Source of the DNA: Acidobacteriota bacterium
Lineage (GTDB): Bacteria; Acidobacteriota; Thermoanaerobaculia; Multivoradales; JBCCEF01
Assembly (NCBI GenBank): GCA_039028635.1
Contig: JBCCHV010000070.1
Coordinates: forward strand, 1-34,088
Direction: 5' to 3'
DNA length: 34,088 nt
Shown: piece after piece, positions 7,063 to 16,343 of the stretch
Layout of the letters: each line of letters starts with the position of its first letter
Position numbering within the stretch: position 1 is the first letter of the stretch
Translations under genes and position numbers: made by a program
The notes under the pieces: generated by a model
Told to the model about the DNA's origin: nothing
Databases searched by the model: none
The model's input: the letters and a program-made list of their open reading frames with translations, nothing else

Positions 7063-8739
7063 ATGCGCCCAGCCGTGCGACACCTCGCCCTCATCCCCTG
7101 GACACGTTTGGTCGTGGTCGCCTCGGCGGCCCTGCTTCTGGCCCTCTTCGCGAGCTCCGAAAACGCGCCCACGGCGGCCCTCGAAAGCTCTTGGCTGACC
7201 GCCGTCGCCACCCTCGCCCTGCTGGCCTCGGCCTTCGTCGGCGGTCGCTTCTTCCTCCCCGCCGCACTGCTTCTGCCGTTGACCATCCTGGCACTGCCGG
7301 CGGGCCCCGGCCGCGGCACCGTGGTCGGTCTGCTGGCGGTGATTTTGGTGGTGTCCGAGGGGTACCAGGCCTGTGCTCGCGATTGCCCGCGCTGGAGCGA
7401 GCGGTTCGCCCTCCTCGGTCCGCTGGCGCTGGCCCTCCACGGCTTGCTGCGTGGCCCCGCCCTGCTGCAAGGCGGCGAGTCCTGGGAGCGGTTCGCGCTC
7501 CTGCCGCTGGCCGCCGCCGCGGTGCTGGCGCTGATTCCGGATTTGCGCCGGTCGGCCCTCGCCGGCGCGGCGGTGGTGGTACTCGCGCCGGGATTCAATC
7601 TGGTCGCCGTCTTGACCCTCGGCGTCCTCGCCGCTGGTGATCGATTGCGCCAACGTCCCGCCCTGAGCCCCAGCCTCCTCGCCCTCGGACTGCTCGCCGC
7701 CCTGTTCCTGCGTGAGCCGCGAGCCGCCGTCGTCGCCCTCGCCGCCGCCTTGGTCCTGACTCGCCGGCCTCTCGCCCTGGCCAGCGCCGGAGTCCTCGCC
7801 GTCGGTCTCGCCCTGGGGTTTCAGCTGCGGCCTTGGCCCGAGATCGGCTCGCTGGCGGCCTTCGCCATCGTCCTCATGCCCTTGGTTCTGCCGACGCTGC
7901 CCAGCAGCCGTAGAGGTTGGCCTCTCGGCCTGGCTCTGCTGGCGGTCTGGCTGGCCGCCGGCGCTGCCGTCCCCGGCGCTCCGGCGCTGGTGGCTCCTCT
8001 CGCCTTGGTCGCTCTCCTCGCCGAACCAGCACCTGCGCGCACCGTCCAGGGCACCTGGACCTGTGCGCTGCTGACCGGCACCGCCCTGGCGGCCGGCTAC
8101 CCCTGGCTGCGCCTCGACCCGCTGGGCGCCTGCCTGCGGGGATTCGGCATGCAGGGCGACTGGGACAGCATGGCGCTGGCTTTGCTCGCCATGATCGCCT
8201 TCGCCTGGCTCGGCAGACGCTTCGGTCACCCGCTGCGCTGGGCGGCGATCGGGCTGACTTTGGCGCTAGCCCTCACCAACGGACCGCGCCTCGAAGCCGT
8301 CGCCACCGGACCGCCCTGGGTCCTCGACCAGAAAACGCCGCGCGCCGTCGTCGAGGTCGCGCCGCCCCTGCAGCGGCTGGTCCTCTCGACTCATCTCGCC
8401 CAGGCCGCCGAGCTACCACCCGAAACCGAGGTGGCTCGCCTGAGCCTGCTCGACATCCAGGGCAATGTCCTCCAGGAATGGCCCGTGGCGAGCGGTGTCG
8501 ATACCAATGAATGGGCCGCCCGCAGGTCCGACCTCGCGGCCTTGCCGCAGCTCGCCGAACCGGTGCCCTGGAGCGGCTGGCTGGCGGCCGGTGATCCACC
8601 CTTCTTCGGGGCCCTCTATCGCGCCGACTTCACCGTCGACGACAGCGGCGCCAAGGCCAGCCATCTCGTGCTCCGGCGCAACGACGAGCTGCCAGAGGGG
8701 GTCGAGATCCGCCTCTTCCGGGTCGAGGTAAAGCGATGA
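7063..8739 (+). CDS. Large polytopic membrane protein, first gene of a glycosyltransferase operon
   Basis: A 558-residue protein I cannot assign to a named family. Roughly the first 415 residues are almost continuous hydrophobic helices (about 12-14), rich in Leu, Ala and Gly, with short Arg/Pro-rich loops. From about residue 420 to the end it becomes a soluble, probably beta-rich domain (starting LDQKTPRAVVEVAPPLQRLV and containing LSLLDIQGNVLQEWPV). That architecture (membrane body plus C-terminal beta domain) is also seen in the next gene, suggesting a related role in a surface-glycan or lipid-linked sugar pathway. The stop overlaps the next start by four bases (ATGA), so the two are translationally coupled. 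The ATG lacks a strong Shine-Dalgarno. Confidence 0.7.
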   Translation: MRPAVRHLALIPWTRLVVVASAALLLALFASSENAPTAALESSWLTAVATLALLASAFVGGRFFLPAALLLPLTILALPAGPGRGTVVGLLAVILVVSEGYQACARDCPRWSERFALLGPLALALHGLLRGPALLQGGESWERFALLPLAAAAVLALIPDLRRSALAGAAVVVLAPGFNLVAVLTLGVLAAGDRLRQRPALSPSLLALGLLAALFLREPRAAVVALAAALVLTRRPLALASAGVLAVGLALGFQLRPWPEIGSLAAFAIVLMPLVLPTLPSSRRGWPLGLALLAVWLAAGAAVPGAPALVAPLALVALLAEPAPARTVQGTWTCALLTGTALAAGYPWLRLDPLGACLRGFGMQGDWDSMALALLAMIAFAWLGRRFGHPLRWAAIGLTLALALTNGPRLEAVATGPPWVLDQKTPRAVVEVAPPLQRLVLSTHLAQAAELPPETEVARLSLLDIQGNVLQEWPVASGVDTNEWAARRSDLAALPQLAEPVPWSGWLAAGDPPFFGALYRADFTVDDSGAKASHLVLRRNDELPEGVEIRLFRVEVKR

Positions 8740-10919
8740 GCCAGGCGCTCCTTCTCGCCGCTGGGCTGCTGGGTTCTTGGCTGGTCGCCCGCTGGGGTCC
8801 GCTGGCGCCGGCGGACCCCTTGCGCACCACCCTGATCGCCGTGCCCTTGGTCATCGGAGCTTTGCTTTGGATCGAGCGCCGTAGCGTCGCACTCGGGGGA
8901 CGAAGAATCGCCACCGGGGTCAGCACCTGGCAAGGCATTGCCGGCCTCGCTTTGGTGGCGGCCACCCTGCTGCGGACTGCGCTCGCCGCTGATCTGCCGG
9001 CCGGCCCGCTGTTCGCGGCTTGGGTCCTGCTGCTCGCTCACCGGGTGGCGCACCAGGTTGTCGCCCTCCGGCCACTCCTCGGAAAGGCGCTGCCGCGACG
9101 CCCCTCGCTGCTCTTCTTCCTGCTGCCATTGGTGGTCTATGGCGCCCTGATTCCCTGGTCCACCCACCACCGGCCGCCGGACGGCGACGAGCCCTTCTAT
9201 CTGCTCATCACCCACAGCCTGACCCACGATTTCGATGCCGACCTGACCAACAACTATCAGCAGGGCGACTGGCGCTTCTTCATGGACCGCCCCCTCGAGC
9301 CGCAACCGGGGGACCCGGTCGGACCGAATGGCGAGCTCTACTCGCGCCACAACGAAGCGCTGCCGATGTTGTTGGTGCCGGCCTATGCCCTCGGCGGGCG
9401 CCTCGGAGCTCTCGGCGCGATGGCCGCGCTGACCGCCGCCCTCGCCTGGTTGACGCTGCGCGTCGCCCGCCACTACGCCCCGGCATTCCCCGGCGAAACC
9501 CTCCTCGCCTGGTCCCTCCTGGCCTTCGCGCCGCCGCTCCTTCTCTACAGCTACCAGGTGTGGGTCGAAGTGCCGGCGGCACTGCTCGGTCTGATCGCCC
9601 TCGACTGGATTCACGACGGCCGCGGCCGCCCCTGGAAAGCCCGGCGCTGGCTGCTCCTCGCCCTGCCGTTGATGCTCCTGCCACTGCTCAAGATTCGCTT
9701 CATGCTGCTGGCGGCGCCACTCCTCGCCCTCGGCTGGTGGTATTCCGGCCGCCGGCTGCGCCCGGCGATCATTCTGGGGGGCGCCCTCGGCGCCCTCGGC
9801 GTCGGCATCCTGATCTACAACCAGTGGCTCTACGGCAATCCCCTGAAGATTCACACCTGGGGTGAGCTGGAGCCCACCCGCTACGGCTTGATCGAGTATC
9901 TCAAGGGCAGCAGCGGCCTGTTCTGGGACTGCGCCTTCGGCTTGATCGCCTGCGCTCCTCTGTGGGGCTTGCTGGTTCCGGCCATTCTGCGCCGTCGGCG
10001 CCAGCCGGGCGATCACACCGGCCGTTTGTTCTTCGATCTGGTGGCCTTCACCGCCCCTTACCTGCTGATCGTCGTACCACGCTCCGAGTGGTACGGCGGC
10101 TGGTCGCCGCCCTTCCGCTACGCCCTGGTGGCCCTGCCGCTGCTCGCCCTCGCCCTCGCCCCGCTCCTCGCCGAGCGCCGCCGCGGCGGCAGCCGCGCCC
10201 TGATCACCGCCCTCGGCCTCGGCACCGTGGCGCTGACCCTCTGTTGGCTGGTGGTCCCGGGCTGGACCTACAACGTCGCCGACGGCCGCAACTTTCTGCT
10301 CGACGCCTTCGCCAACCGCACCGGCCTCGATCTGGCGCGCTTCTTCCCCAGCTCGATCCGACCGCGCTGGGCCACCTGGCTGTGGCCCAGCCTCGGGGCG
10401 CTGGCCCTATGGTTGGGCTGGCAAGGTCCGCGGCGGCTACGCCGTGCTCCCCTCTGGGGGGCCGCCGCCAGCCTCGGCCTGGTGGCCGGCCTCTGGCTGG
10501 CGGCGGAAAGGCTGCCCACCACCACGGTGCAGTTCGAAGATCACCAGGTGGCCAAGAGCGGCGGTCACGTCTTCCCCGATCGCTGGGTGATCGAGCGCCG
10601 CCGGTTCACCGGCGGCTGGACCCTGCGCGAAGGCGAGACGGTGACCGCCCCGGTGATCGCCGGCAGCGGCGCCGCCAGCCTGCGCCTGCACCTACAGTTC
10701 GTCCGCAACAAACGCGCTCCCCTGGACCTCGAGATTCGGGCCGGCGATCAGCTCCTCGAAACCTGGCGAGCGCGCCACGACCGGCGCTGGAGCTGGGTCG
10801 AAGTCGGGCCCTTCGAGTGGCCCGAGGGAGCGCCGCTGGTGATCGCGGCGCGGTTACCCAAGAAGCGTGGCCGTCCCAACGGCGTCGTGCTCGACCGCGC
10901 GGAGCTCCACTGGTGGTGA
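8736..10919 (+). CDS. GT-C-type membrane glycosyltransferase (ArnT/PMT-like)
   Basis: A 727-residue polytopic protein. After about four membrane helices comes the loop HHRPPDGDEPFYLLITHSL (residues 144-162), whose D149/D151/E152 cluster matches the acidic first-loop motif of GT-C enzymes that take sugars from polyprenyl-phosphate donors. About eight more helices follow, with an RSEWYGGWSPPFRYAL loop near residue 450 typical of such proteins. The last 150 residues or so are soluble and beta-rich, ending in LDRAELHWW, possibly a carbohydrate-binding jelly-roll. Predicted role: transfer of a lipid-linked sugar onto a glycan or protein on the outer face of the inner membrane. Start and stop both overlap the neighbouring genes by four bases, indicating a tight operon. 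Confidence 0.78.
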   Translation: MSQALLLAAGLLGSWLVARWGPLAPADPLRTTLIAVPLVIGALLWIERRSVALGGRRIATGVSTWQGIAGLALVAATLLRTALAADLPAGPLFAAWVLLLAHRVAHQVVALRPLLGKALPRRPSLLFFLLPLVVYGALIPWSTHHRPPDGDEPFYLLITHSLTHDFDADLTNNYQQGDWRFFMDRPLEPQPGDPVGPNGELYSRHNEALPMLLVPAYALGGRLGALGAMAALTAALAWLTLRVARHYAPAFPGETLLAWSLLAFAPPLLLYSYQVWVEVPAALLGLIALDWIHDGRGRPWKARRWLLLALPLMLLPLLKIRFMLLAAPLLALGWWYSGRRLRPAIILGGALGALGVGILIYNQWLYGNPLKIHTWGELEPTRYGLIEYLKGSSGLFWDCAFGLIACAPLWGLLVPAILRRRRQPGDHTGRLFFDLVAFTAPYLLIVVPRSEWYGGWSPPFRYALVALPLLALALAPLLAERRRGGSRALITALGLGTVALTLCWLVVPGWTYNVADGRNFLLDAFANRTGLDLARFFPSSIRPRWATWLWPSLGALALWLGWQGPRRLRRAPLWGAAASLGLVAGLWLAAERLPTTTVQFEDHQVAKSGGHVFPDRWVIERRRFTGGWTLREGETVTAPVIAGSGAASLRLHLQFVRNKRAPLDLEIRAGDQLLETWRARHDRRWSWVEVGPFEWPEGAPLVIAARLPKKRGRPNGVVLDRAELHWW

Positions 10920-11830
10920 GCCCGCACCGTGGAAGCCTGGCGAGCGCCCACCTTTCGGCGATCGTGCCGACCCTCGGCAAGAGCCCCTGGTTGCGCGCCT
11001 GCCTCGAAGCCCTGCGCGCCGATGGCGGAAAAGACCTCGAGATCGTCCTGGTGGCGCCGGCCGACCTCGACCTCGATGACGCGGGCGAGGCGGCCGATCT
11101 GCGCCTCGACGCCCCGGCACCCGGTGGCTTCGCCGCCGCCACCAACGCCGGCATCGCGGCATCGTCGGGCGAGCTGGTCGCCACCATCAACGACGATGCC
11201 CTGATCCAGCCCGGCTGGTGTGCCGAGCTCACCGCCGGCCTGGCGGCCGACCCCCAGGCCGGTGCCGCCCAGGGTGCCAACCTGCAGCTTCGCCAGCCCC
11301 ACCTGGTCGATGGCCTCGGGCTGGAGTGGAACCGCTGGTGGCAAGCGGTCCAGATCGGCCACGGTGAGATTTTCGAGGCAGGCCTGCCGGCGCGCCGGGT
11401 GTTCGGCGTTTCGGCGACCGTCGCCCTCTATCGACGCCGGGCCCTCGAGCAAGCAAAGAGCGATCTCGGCCAAGTGTTCGATGAACGTCTGCATTCCTAC
11501 TACGAGGACGCCGAGCTCGCCGGGCGCTTGCGACGCGCCGGCTGGCGCGCCCTCTCAGTACCGGCGGCGCGCGCCCTCCACGCCGGCTCGACCACCGCCG
11601 GCGGCAGCGTGCAGCAGTGGAGCTGGATCTACGGCAACCGTTGGCTGGCCGTGGCGCAGCTTCTCGGCCACGACTTCTCCGCGGCCCGCTCCCGGCTGCT
11701 GCTGCGCGATCTGCGCGATCTCCTCCGCCACCCCCGGCGCCTTCGCGGAGCTCTCGCCGGCTGGCGGCGCGCCCGACGCCTCCTGGCCGAGTTTCGCCAC
11801 GACGGCGAAGCCCTGCTGCCGCCGCACTAG
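10916..11830 (+). CDS. Glycosyltransferase family 2
   Basis: A 304-residue GT-A-fold glycosyltransferase. The core shows the usual order: SAIVPTLGKSPWLRACLEAL at the N-terminus, GGFAAATNAGIAASSGELVA near 70-88, the metal- and nucleotide-sugar-binding NDD (residues 92-94), and the YYEDAELAGRLRRAGW acceptor-site region near 195. This pattern is typical of rhamnosyl- and related transferases; donor and acceptor cannot be told. The C-terminal 70 residues are arginine-rich, amphipathic and probably membrane-associated. The GTG start was chosen because it overlaps the previous stop as GTGA, which fits translational coupling. As last gene of the three-gene operon it probably extends the sugar chain handled by the GT-C enzyme. 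Confidence 0.87.
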   Translation: MSPHRGSLASAHLSAIVPTLGKSPWLRACLEALRADGGKDLEIVLVAPADLDLDDAGEAADLRLDAPAPGGFAAATNAGIAASSGELVATINDDALIQPGWCAELTAGLAADPQAGAAQGANLQLRQPHLVDGLGLEWNRWWQAVQIGHGEIFEAGLPARRVFGVSATVALYRRRALEQAKSDLGQVFDERLHSYYEDAELAGRLRRAGWRALSVPAARALHAGSTTAGGSVQQWSWIYGNRWLAVAQLLGHDFSAARSRLLLRDLRDLLRHPRRLRGALAGWRRARRLLAEFRHDGEALLPPH

Positions 11831-11898
11831 TCGAACCTCACGAGCGATTCCCCCTCGGGAGTTCCGTCTTCTCCGATGCAGAAGGCTGTGACTTTGAA

Positions 11899-11920
11899 TG
11901 TAACTACAAATGGAGTTACA
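11899..11920. promoter_or_regulatory. Inverted repeat over the brnT start codon, candidate BrnA operator
   Basis: TGTAACT (11899-11905) and AGTTACA (11914-11920) form a perfect seven-base inverted repeat with an eight-base spacer that contains the brnT ATG at 11910. BrnA-type ribbon-helix-helix antitoxins are known to repress their own operon, so this is a sensible autoregulatory site. It is less GC-rich than its surroundings. Confidence 0.5.
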
Positions 11921-12215
11921 GTTGTCGCTCGAATGGGACTGGCGAAAATACCAACGAAATCTCTTCAAGCACGGCTTGAACTTCCGCGACGCGGAGCTCG
12001 TCTTCGACGGTCCGTGTTTGACCCTCGAGGACGAACGGTTCGGCGACGGCGAACAACGCTTCGTCACCCCGGGAAGTCTCGCCGGCCGGGTGGTCGTGAT
12101 CGCCCATACCCCACGCGGCGAGAACACACGCATCATCTCGATGAGAAAGGCCAACAGCCGTGAGCGAAAACACTACGACGAGCGACTTGAAGCGCCTCGA
12201 CGCGCTGACCGATGA
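11910..12215 (+). CDS. brnT: BrnT-family toxin of a type II toxin-antitoxin system
   Basis: A 101-residue protein with the BrnT pattern: LEWDWRKYQRNLFKHGLNF at residues 7-25 (family: F-E-W-D-x-x-K-x-x-x-N-x-x-K-H-G), then a VFDGP segment, GEQRFVT, VVVIAHTPRG, and the C-terminal RIISMRKANSRERKHYDE. BrnT toxins are small RNase-like proteins that inhibit translation and are neutralised by BrnA. The conserved H-G, the R-x-I-S-x-R-x-A region and the E-R-x-x-Y tail are present, so the toxin looks intact. No Shine-Dalgarno precedes the ATG. It lies 79 bases after the glycosyltransferase operon and overlaps its antitoxin by 56 bases. Confidence 0.9.
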   Translation: MELQLSLEWDWRKYQRNLFKHGLNFRDAELVFDGPCLTLEDERFGDGEQRFVTPGSLAGRVVVIAHTPRGENTRIISMRKANSRERKHYDERLEAPRRADR

Positions 12216-12423
12216 GACCATCGACTACTCGGACCTTCCCGAGCTCGATGCCGAGTTCTTCCGCCACGCCAAGGTGGTGGTGCCGCCGCGCAAGAAACAG
12301 CTCACCATTCGCCTCGATGAGGACGTTCTGAGCTGGCTGAAAAGCCAGGGGCGGGGCTACCAGAGCCGCATCAACGCCATCCTGCGCGCCTACTACGAGG
12401 CCCACCGGGAAAACACCCGCTAG
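12160..12423 (+). CDS. brnA: BrnA-family antitoxin
   Basis: An 87-residue antitoxin. The N-terminal half (to about residue 45) carries the toxin-binding region ending in ELDAEFFRHAKVVVPPRKKQ. The C-terminal half is a ribbon-helix-helix DNA-binding domain: strand QLTIRLDEDVLSWLKSQG, then GYQSRINAILRAYYEAHRE. BrnA proteins bind and neutralise BrnT and repress the operon. The GTG start lies inside brnT; the order toxin first, antitoxin second, is normal for this family. A start further downstream is unlikely because it would remove part of the toxin-binding region. Confidence 0.9.
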   Translation: MSENTTTSDLKRLDALTDETIDYSDLPELDAEFFRHAKVVVPPRKKQLTIRLDEDVLSWLKSQGRGYQSRINAILRAYYEAHRENTR

Positions 12424-12451
12424 GAACGCTGCTGGTTCGAACGATCGCGCC

Positions 12452-14596
12452 TCAGACGGCGCCGGTCGGCGGCGCCTCGACCCGGATGCGCACATCCACC
12501 GCCTGGGCGGTGCGGCCGCCGCCTCCGGCGAGGAAGGGGTTGATGTCGAGCTCGGCGAGGCGGGGGTGGCGGGTGGCGAGCTGGGCCAGGCGCAGCAGCG
12601 TGTCGACCAGGACGTCGAGGTCGGCGGGAGCTTCACCGCGCACTCCCTCGAGCAGGCCGAAGCCGCGAATACCGCGAATCATCTGCTCGGCTTCGTGACG
12701 GTCGAGGGGCGTGACCCCGAAGCGCACGTCTTGGAAGACCTCGACGTACTTGCCCCCCAGACCGAACATCAGCAGCGGGCCGAAACGGGCATCGCTGGAG
12801 ATCCCGAAGATCACCTCGTGTCCGCCATCGGACACCATGCGTTGAACCAGGAAGCCGCTGGGCGGGTGGCCAGCCCTGGTCAAGGCTTCGGTCATGTCGC
12901 GCGCCGCGGCCTCGACTTCGGCGCCATCCGCGAGGCTCAGCCGCACCGCCCCCAGGTCGCTCTTGTGGACCAATCCCGGAGCGATCGCCTTGAGCACCAC
13001 CGGAAAACCCAGCTCTTCGGCCGCCGCCAGCGCTTCCGCAGGCGTCGCGACCTGGCGCCACGGGGCCACCGCCAGGCCATAGAGCTCGAGCACTCGAAAG
13101 GCCTGCGCCGGCTCGAGATAGCCCGCGTCGACGGACTCGAGGAGCGCCCCGACGGCTTCGTCGTCGACCTCGAAGACGGGCGGACCGTTGGACACCGGGC
13201 GGCGCCGCCACTCACCGTAGGACGACAGCATCGCCAGCGCCCGCGCCGCCGGTTCCGGAAAGCGATAGACCGGCGGGTGCCGCTCGTCCCCTCTGATCGA
13301 CTCGTAGAACTCGTCCGTCGCCATCATCACCACCAGGATCGGCTTTTCGGAGCTTCGGGCCACCCGCGACACGGCCTCGAGCACATCCATCGGATGGGTC
13401 AGGATCGGAGTGACGTTGATCGCCATGGCGAGGTCGACCTCGGGATCGTCGATCAACGCCTGCAGCGTCGCCTCGTAATGCTCCGGCGTCGCCGACGCGA
13501 TCATGTCGACCGGGTTGGCGACGCTCGCTTCGGCGGGCAAGAGGCGCCGCAGCAAGGCGGTGGTCGCGGACGACAGCTCGGCCATCTCCAACCCCTGGTT
13601 GACGCAGGCATCGGTCGCCATGATCGCCGGACCGCCGGCATTGGTGACGATGCTGACCCGCCGACCGTTGGGCAATGGGCAACGATCGAGGGCGAGGGCG
13701 ACGTCGAACAGCTCCTCGATGGTGTTGGCGCGCAGCACGCCGCACTGGGCGAGGAAGGCGGAGGCGGTGACGTCGGCGCCGGCGATCGCTCCGGTGTGGC
13801 TCGAGGCGGCCCGCGCACCGGCATCGGTGCGGCCCGACTTGACCAGCAGAATCGGCTTCTTGCGGCTCACCCGCTTGGCGATCTGGGTGAAGTGGCGCGG
13901 GTTTCCGAAGGACTCGAGATACATGGCGATGACGTGGGTCGAGTCGTCGTGCTCCCAATACTCGAGCAGGTCATTGCCGGAGACGTCGGCCTTGTTGCCC
14001 ATCGACACGAACTGAGTGAGGCCGATGCCGAGGTTCTCGGCGACATTGAGAATCGCCACCCCGAGGGCTCCGGACTGGCTGACGAAGCCGATCGAGCCCG
14101 GGTTCGCCGGCGTCGGCGCGAAGGTGGCGTTGAGGTGCACCCCAGCGGCGGTGTTGATCACCCCCATGCAGTTCGGGCCGACCATCCGGACACCCGCTGC
14201 TCGCACCTGGTCGCGAAGCTGAGCTTCGATGGCAGCCCCGGCGGCGCCGGTCTCGCCGAAGCCGGCGGTGATCACCACCAGACCCTTGACCTTCGCCGCC
14301 AGACACTCGTCGACGATCGTCGGCACGAGCTCCTTGGGCACCGCCACGATCGCCAGATCGACCGCATCGGGAATCGCCGCCACCGATGGATAGGCCTTCA
14401 AGGAGTGGATCGAGCGGGCTCCCGGATTGACCGGAAAGATGGGGCCGTCGAACTCCGCCAGCAGCAGATTGTGGATCAGTGAATAGCCGATCGAGCCGAC
14501 CTTGCGGGAGGCACCGATCACCGCCACCGATCGGGGCGAGAAGATGGCGTCCAAGGATCTTTCGGAGGCAACTGGAAGAGTCGGTGTGTGGTTCAT
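12452..14596 (-). CDS. ADP-forming acetate/acyl-CoA synthetase (NDP-forming, fused alpha-beta type)
   Basis: A 714-residue enzyme of the acyl-CoA synthetase (NDP-forming) superfamily, which interconverts acyl-CoA plus ADP and phosphate with free acid, CoA and ATP through a phosphohistidine. Domain order: CoA-binding Rossmann domain (about 15-145, with SVAVIGASRKVGSIGYSL and GPNCMGV), succinyl-CoA-ligase-like domains (about 160-450) with the candidate phosphohistidine H267 in SSHTGAIAGAD, and a C-terminal ATP-grasp domain (about 490-710, with FPVVLKAIAPGLVHKSDLGAV). It lacks the GNAT acetyltransferase domain of the Pat/YfiQ type. Substrate is not predictable. It follows ruvB on the same strand after 61 bases that include a small GCCCG/CGGGC hairpin. 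Confidence 0.9.
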   Translation of the reverse strand: MNHTPTLPVASERSLDAIFSPRSVAVIGASRKVGSIGYSLIHNLLLAEFDGPIFPVNPGARSIHSLKAYPSVAAIPDAVDLAIVAVPKELVPTIVDECLAAKVKGLVVITAGFGETGAAGAAIEAQLRDQVRAAGVRMVGPNCMGVINTAAGVHLNATFAPTPANPGSIGFVSQSGALGVAILNVAENLGIGLTQFVSMGNKADVSGNDLLEYWEHDDSTHVIAMYLESFGNPRHFTQIAKRVSRKKPILLVKSGRTDAGARAASSHTGAIAGADVTASAFLAQCGVLRANTIEELFDVALALDRCPLPNGRRVSIVTNAGGPAIMATDACVNQGLEMAELSSATTALLRRLLPAEASVANPVDMIASATPEHYEATLQALIDDPEVDLAMAINVTPILTHPMDVLEAVSRVARSSEKPILVVMMATDEFYESIRGDERHPPVYRFPEPAARALAMLSSYGEWRRRPVSNGPPVFEVDDEAVGALLESVDAGYLEPAQAFRVLELYGLAVAPWRQVATPAEALAAAEELGFPVVLKAIAPGLVHKSDLGAVRLSLADGAEVEAAARDMTEALTRAGHPPSGFLVQRMVSDGGHEVIFGISSDARFGPLLMFGLGGKYVEVFQDVRFGVTPLDRHEAEQMIRGIRGFGLLEGVRGEAPADLDVLVDTLLRLAQLATRHPRLAELDINPFLAGGGGRTAQAVDVRIRVEAPPTGAV

Positions 14597-14657
14597 GATC
14601 GCGAAAGGGAGCAGCCCGAAGCCGGGCGCGTCAAGTGAGGATCAGTAGAAGACGGCG

Positions 14658-15686
<1,029 letters not shown>

Positions 15687-15692
15687 GGAGCC

Positions 15693-15698
15693 ATTCTA
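15693..15698 (-). promoter_or_regulatory. TAGAAT -10 element, leaderless start of ruvB
   Basis: On the minus strand TAGAAT is followed by GGCTCC and then the ruvB ATG. A CCGACA hexamer 16 bases upstream is a weak -35. Spacing is identical to that before the AraC-family and UbiA-family genes. Confidence 0.5.
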
Positions 15699-15742
15699 TG
15701 GCGCCCGACGTGCCTGTCGGGAGCCCTCGGCGAGAACTCGGC

Positions 15743-16336
15743 TCAAGCTCGCGACAGGCGTCGCAGGCTGGCGCGCAGAAGGTCCGAAAACTCGCCCTCG
15801 GGATGCTCGCGGCGGGCTTCGGCGACCGCCTTCTCGGCGCGGTTCTGACGGTAGCCGAGGTTGACCAGGGCCGAAACCAGTCCATCGTCGGCCCCCATCG
15901 GCAGCGGCTCGGCGGTTTCGATGCCGACGTCCCGCACCTTGTCGCGCAATTCCAAGATCATGCGCTCGGCGGTCTTCTTGCCGACCCCGGGGATGCCGTT
16001 GAGCTTGACCAGGTCACCGCCGGCGATGGCGATCACGAGATCTCCCGGCGCCATGCCCGACAGCGCCACCCGGGCCAGCCGCGGCCCGATGCCGGAGACT
16101 CCGATCAACAGCTCGAAGAGCTGGCGTTCCGTATCGGTCCAGAATCCGAACAGCGAGAGATCGTCCTCCCGCACGTGGGTGTGGATATGGAGGCTGACCT
16201 CGGCGTCGCCGCCGAGGCGTTCGATCTCGTAGTAGGTGGAGACGGGGATGTGGACGCGATAGCCCACACCCCCGGTGTCGAGGACGACCGACTCCGGGCT
16301 CTTACTGAGCAGCCGACCCCGCAGATAGGCGATCAG
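15743..16336 (-). CDS. ruvA: Holliday junction DNA-binding protein RuvA
   Basis: A 197-residue protein that forms the tetramer holding the four-way junction for RuvB. It begins IAYLRGRLLSKSPESVVLDT, the typical RuvA OB-fold start, followed by GVGYRVHIP, the HTHVREDDLSLFGF segment, and two helix-hairpin-helix motifs (LIGVSGIGPRLARVALS and LVKLNGIPGVGKKTAERMIL). Domain III at the C-terminus (VSALVNLGYRQNRAEKAV) binds RuvB. The only start matching the family N-terminus is a CTG just seven bases after the ppiD stop; an upstream in-frame extension would run inside ppiD and lacks RuvA similarity. A CTG start is unusual, and low-level initiation coupled to ppiD is plausible. Confidence 0.93.
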   Translation of the reverse strand: MIAYLRGRLLSKSPESVVLDTGGVGYRVHIPVSTYYEIERLGGDAEVSLHIHTHVREDDLSLFGFWTDTERQLFELLIGVSGIGPRLARVALSGMAPGDLVIAIAGGDLVKLNGIPGVGKKTAERMILELRDKVRDVGIETAEPLPMGADDGLVSALVNLGYRQNRAEKAVAEARREHPEGEFSDLLRASLRRLSRA

Positions 16337-16343
16337 GAGACGA

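Noticed and set aside
11910-12423. A phage-defence island around the BrnT/BrnA pair
   Set aside because: No other defence, integrase or mobile genes are adjacent; the neighbours are glycan and metabolic genes.
12566-14482. A 638-residue open frame antisense to the acyl-CoA synthetase gene
   Set aside because: The minus-strand frame has clear domains; this frame is Arg/Gly/His/Asp-rich with no family features, as expected from antisense reading in GC-rich DNA.
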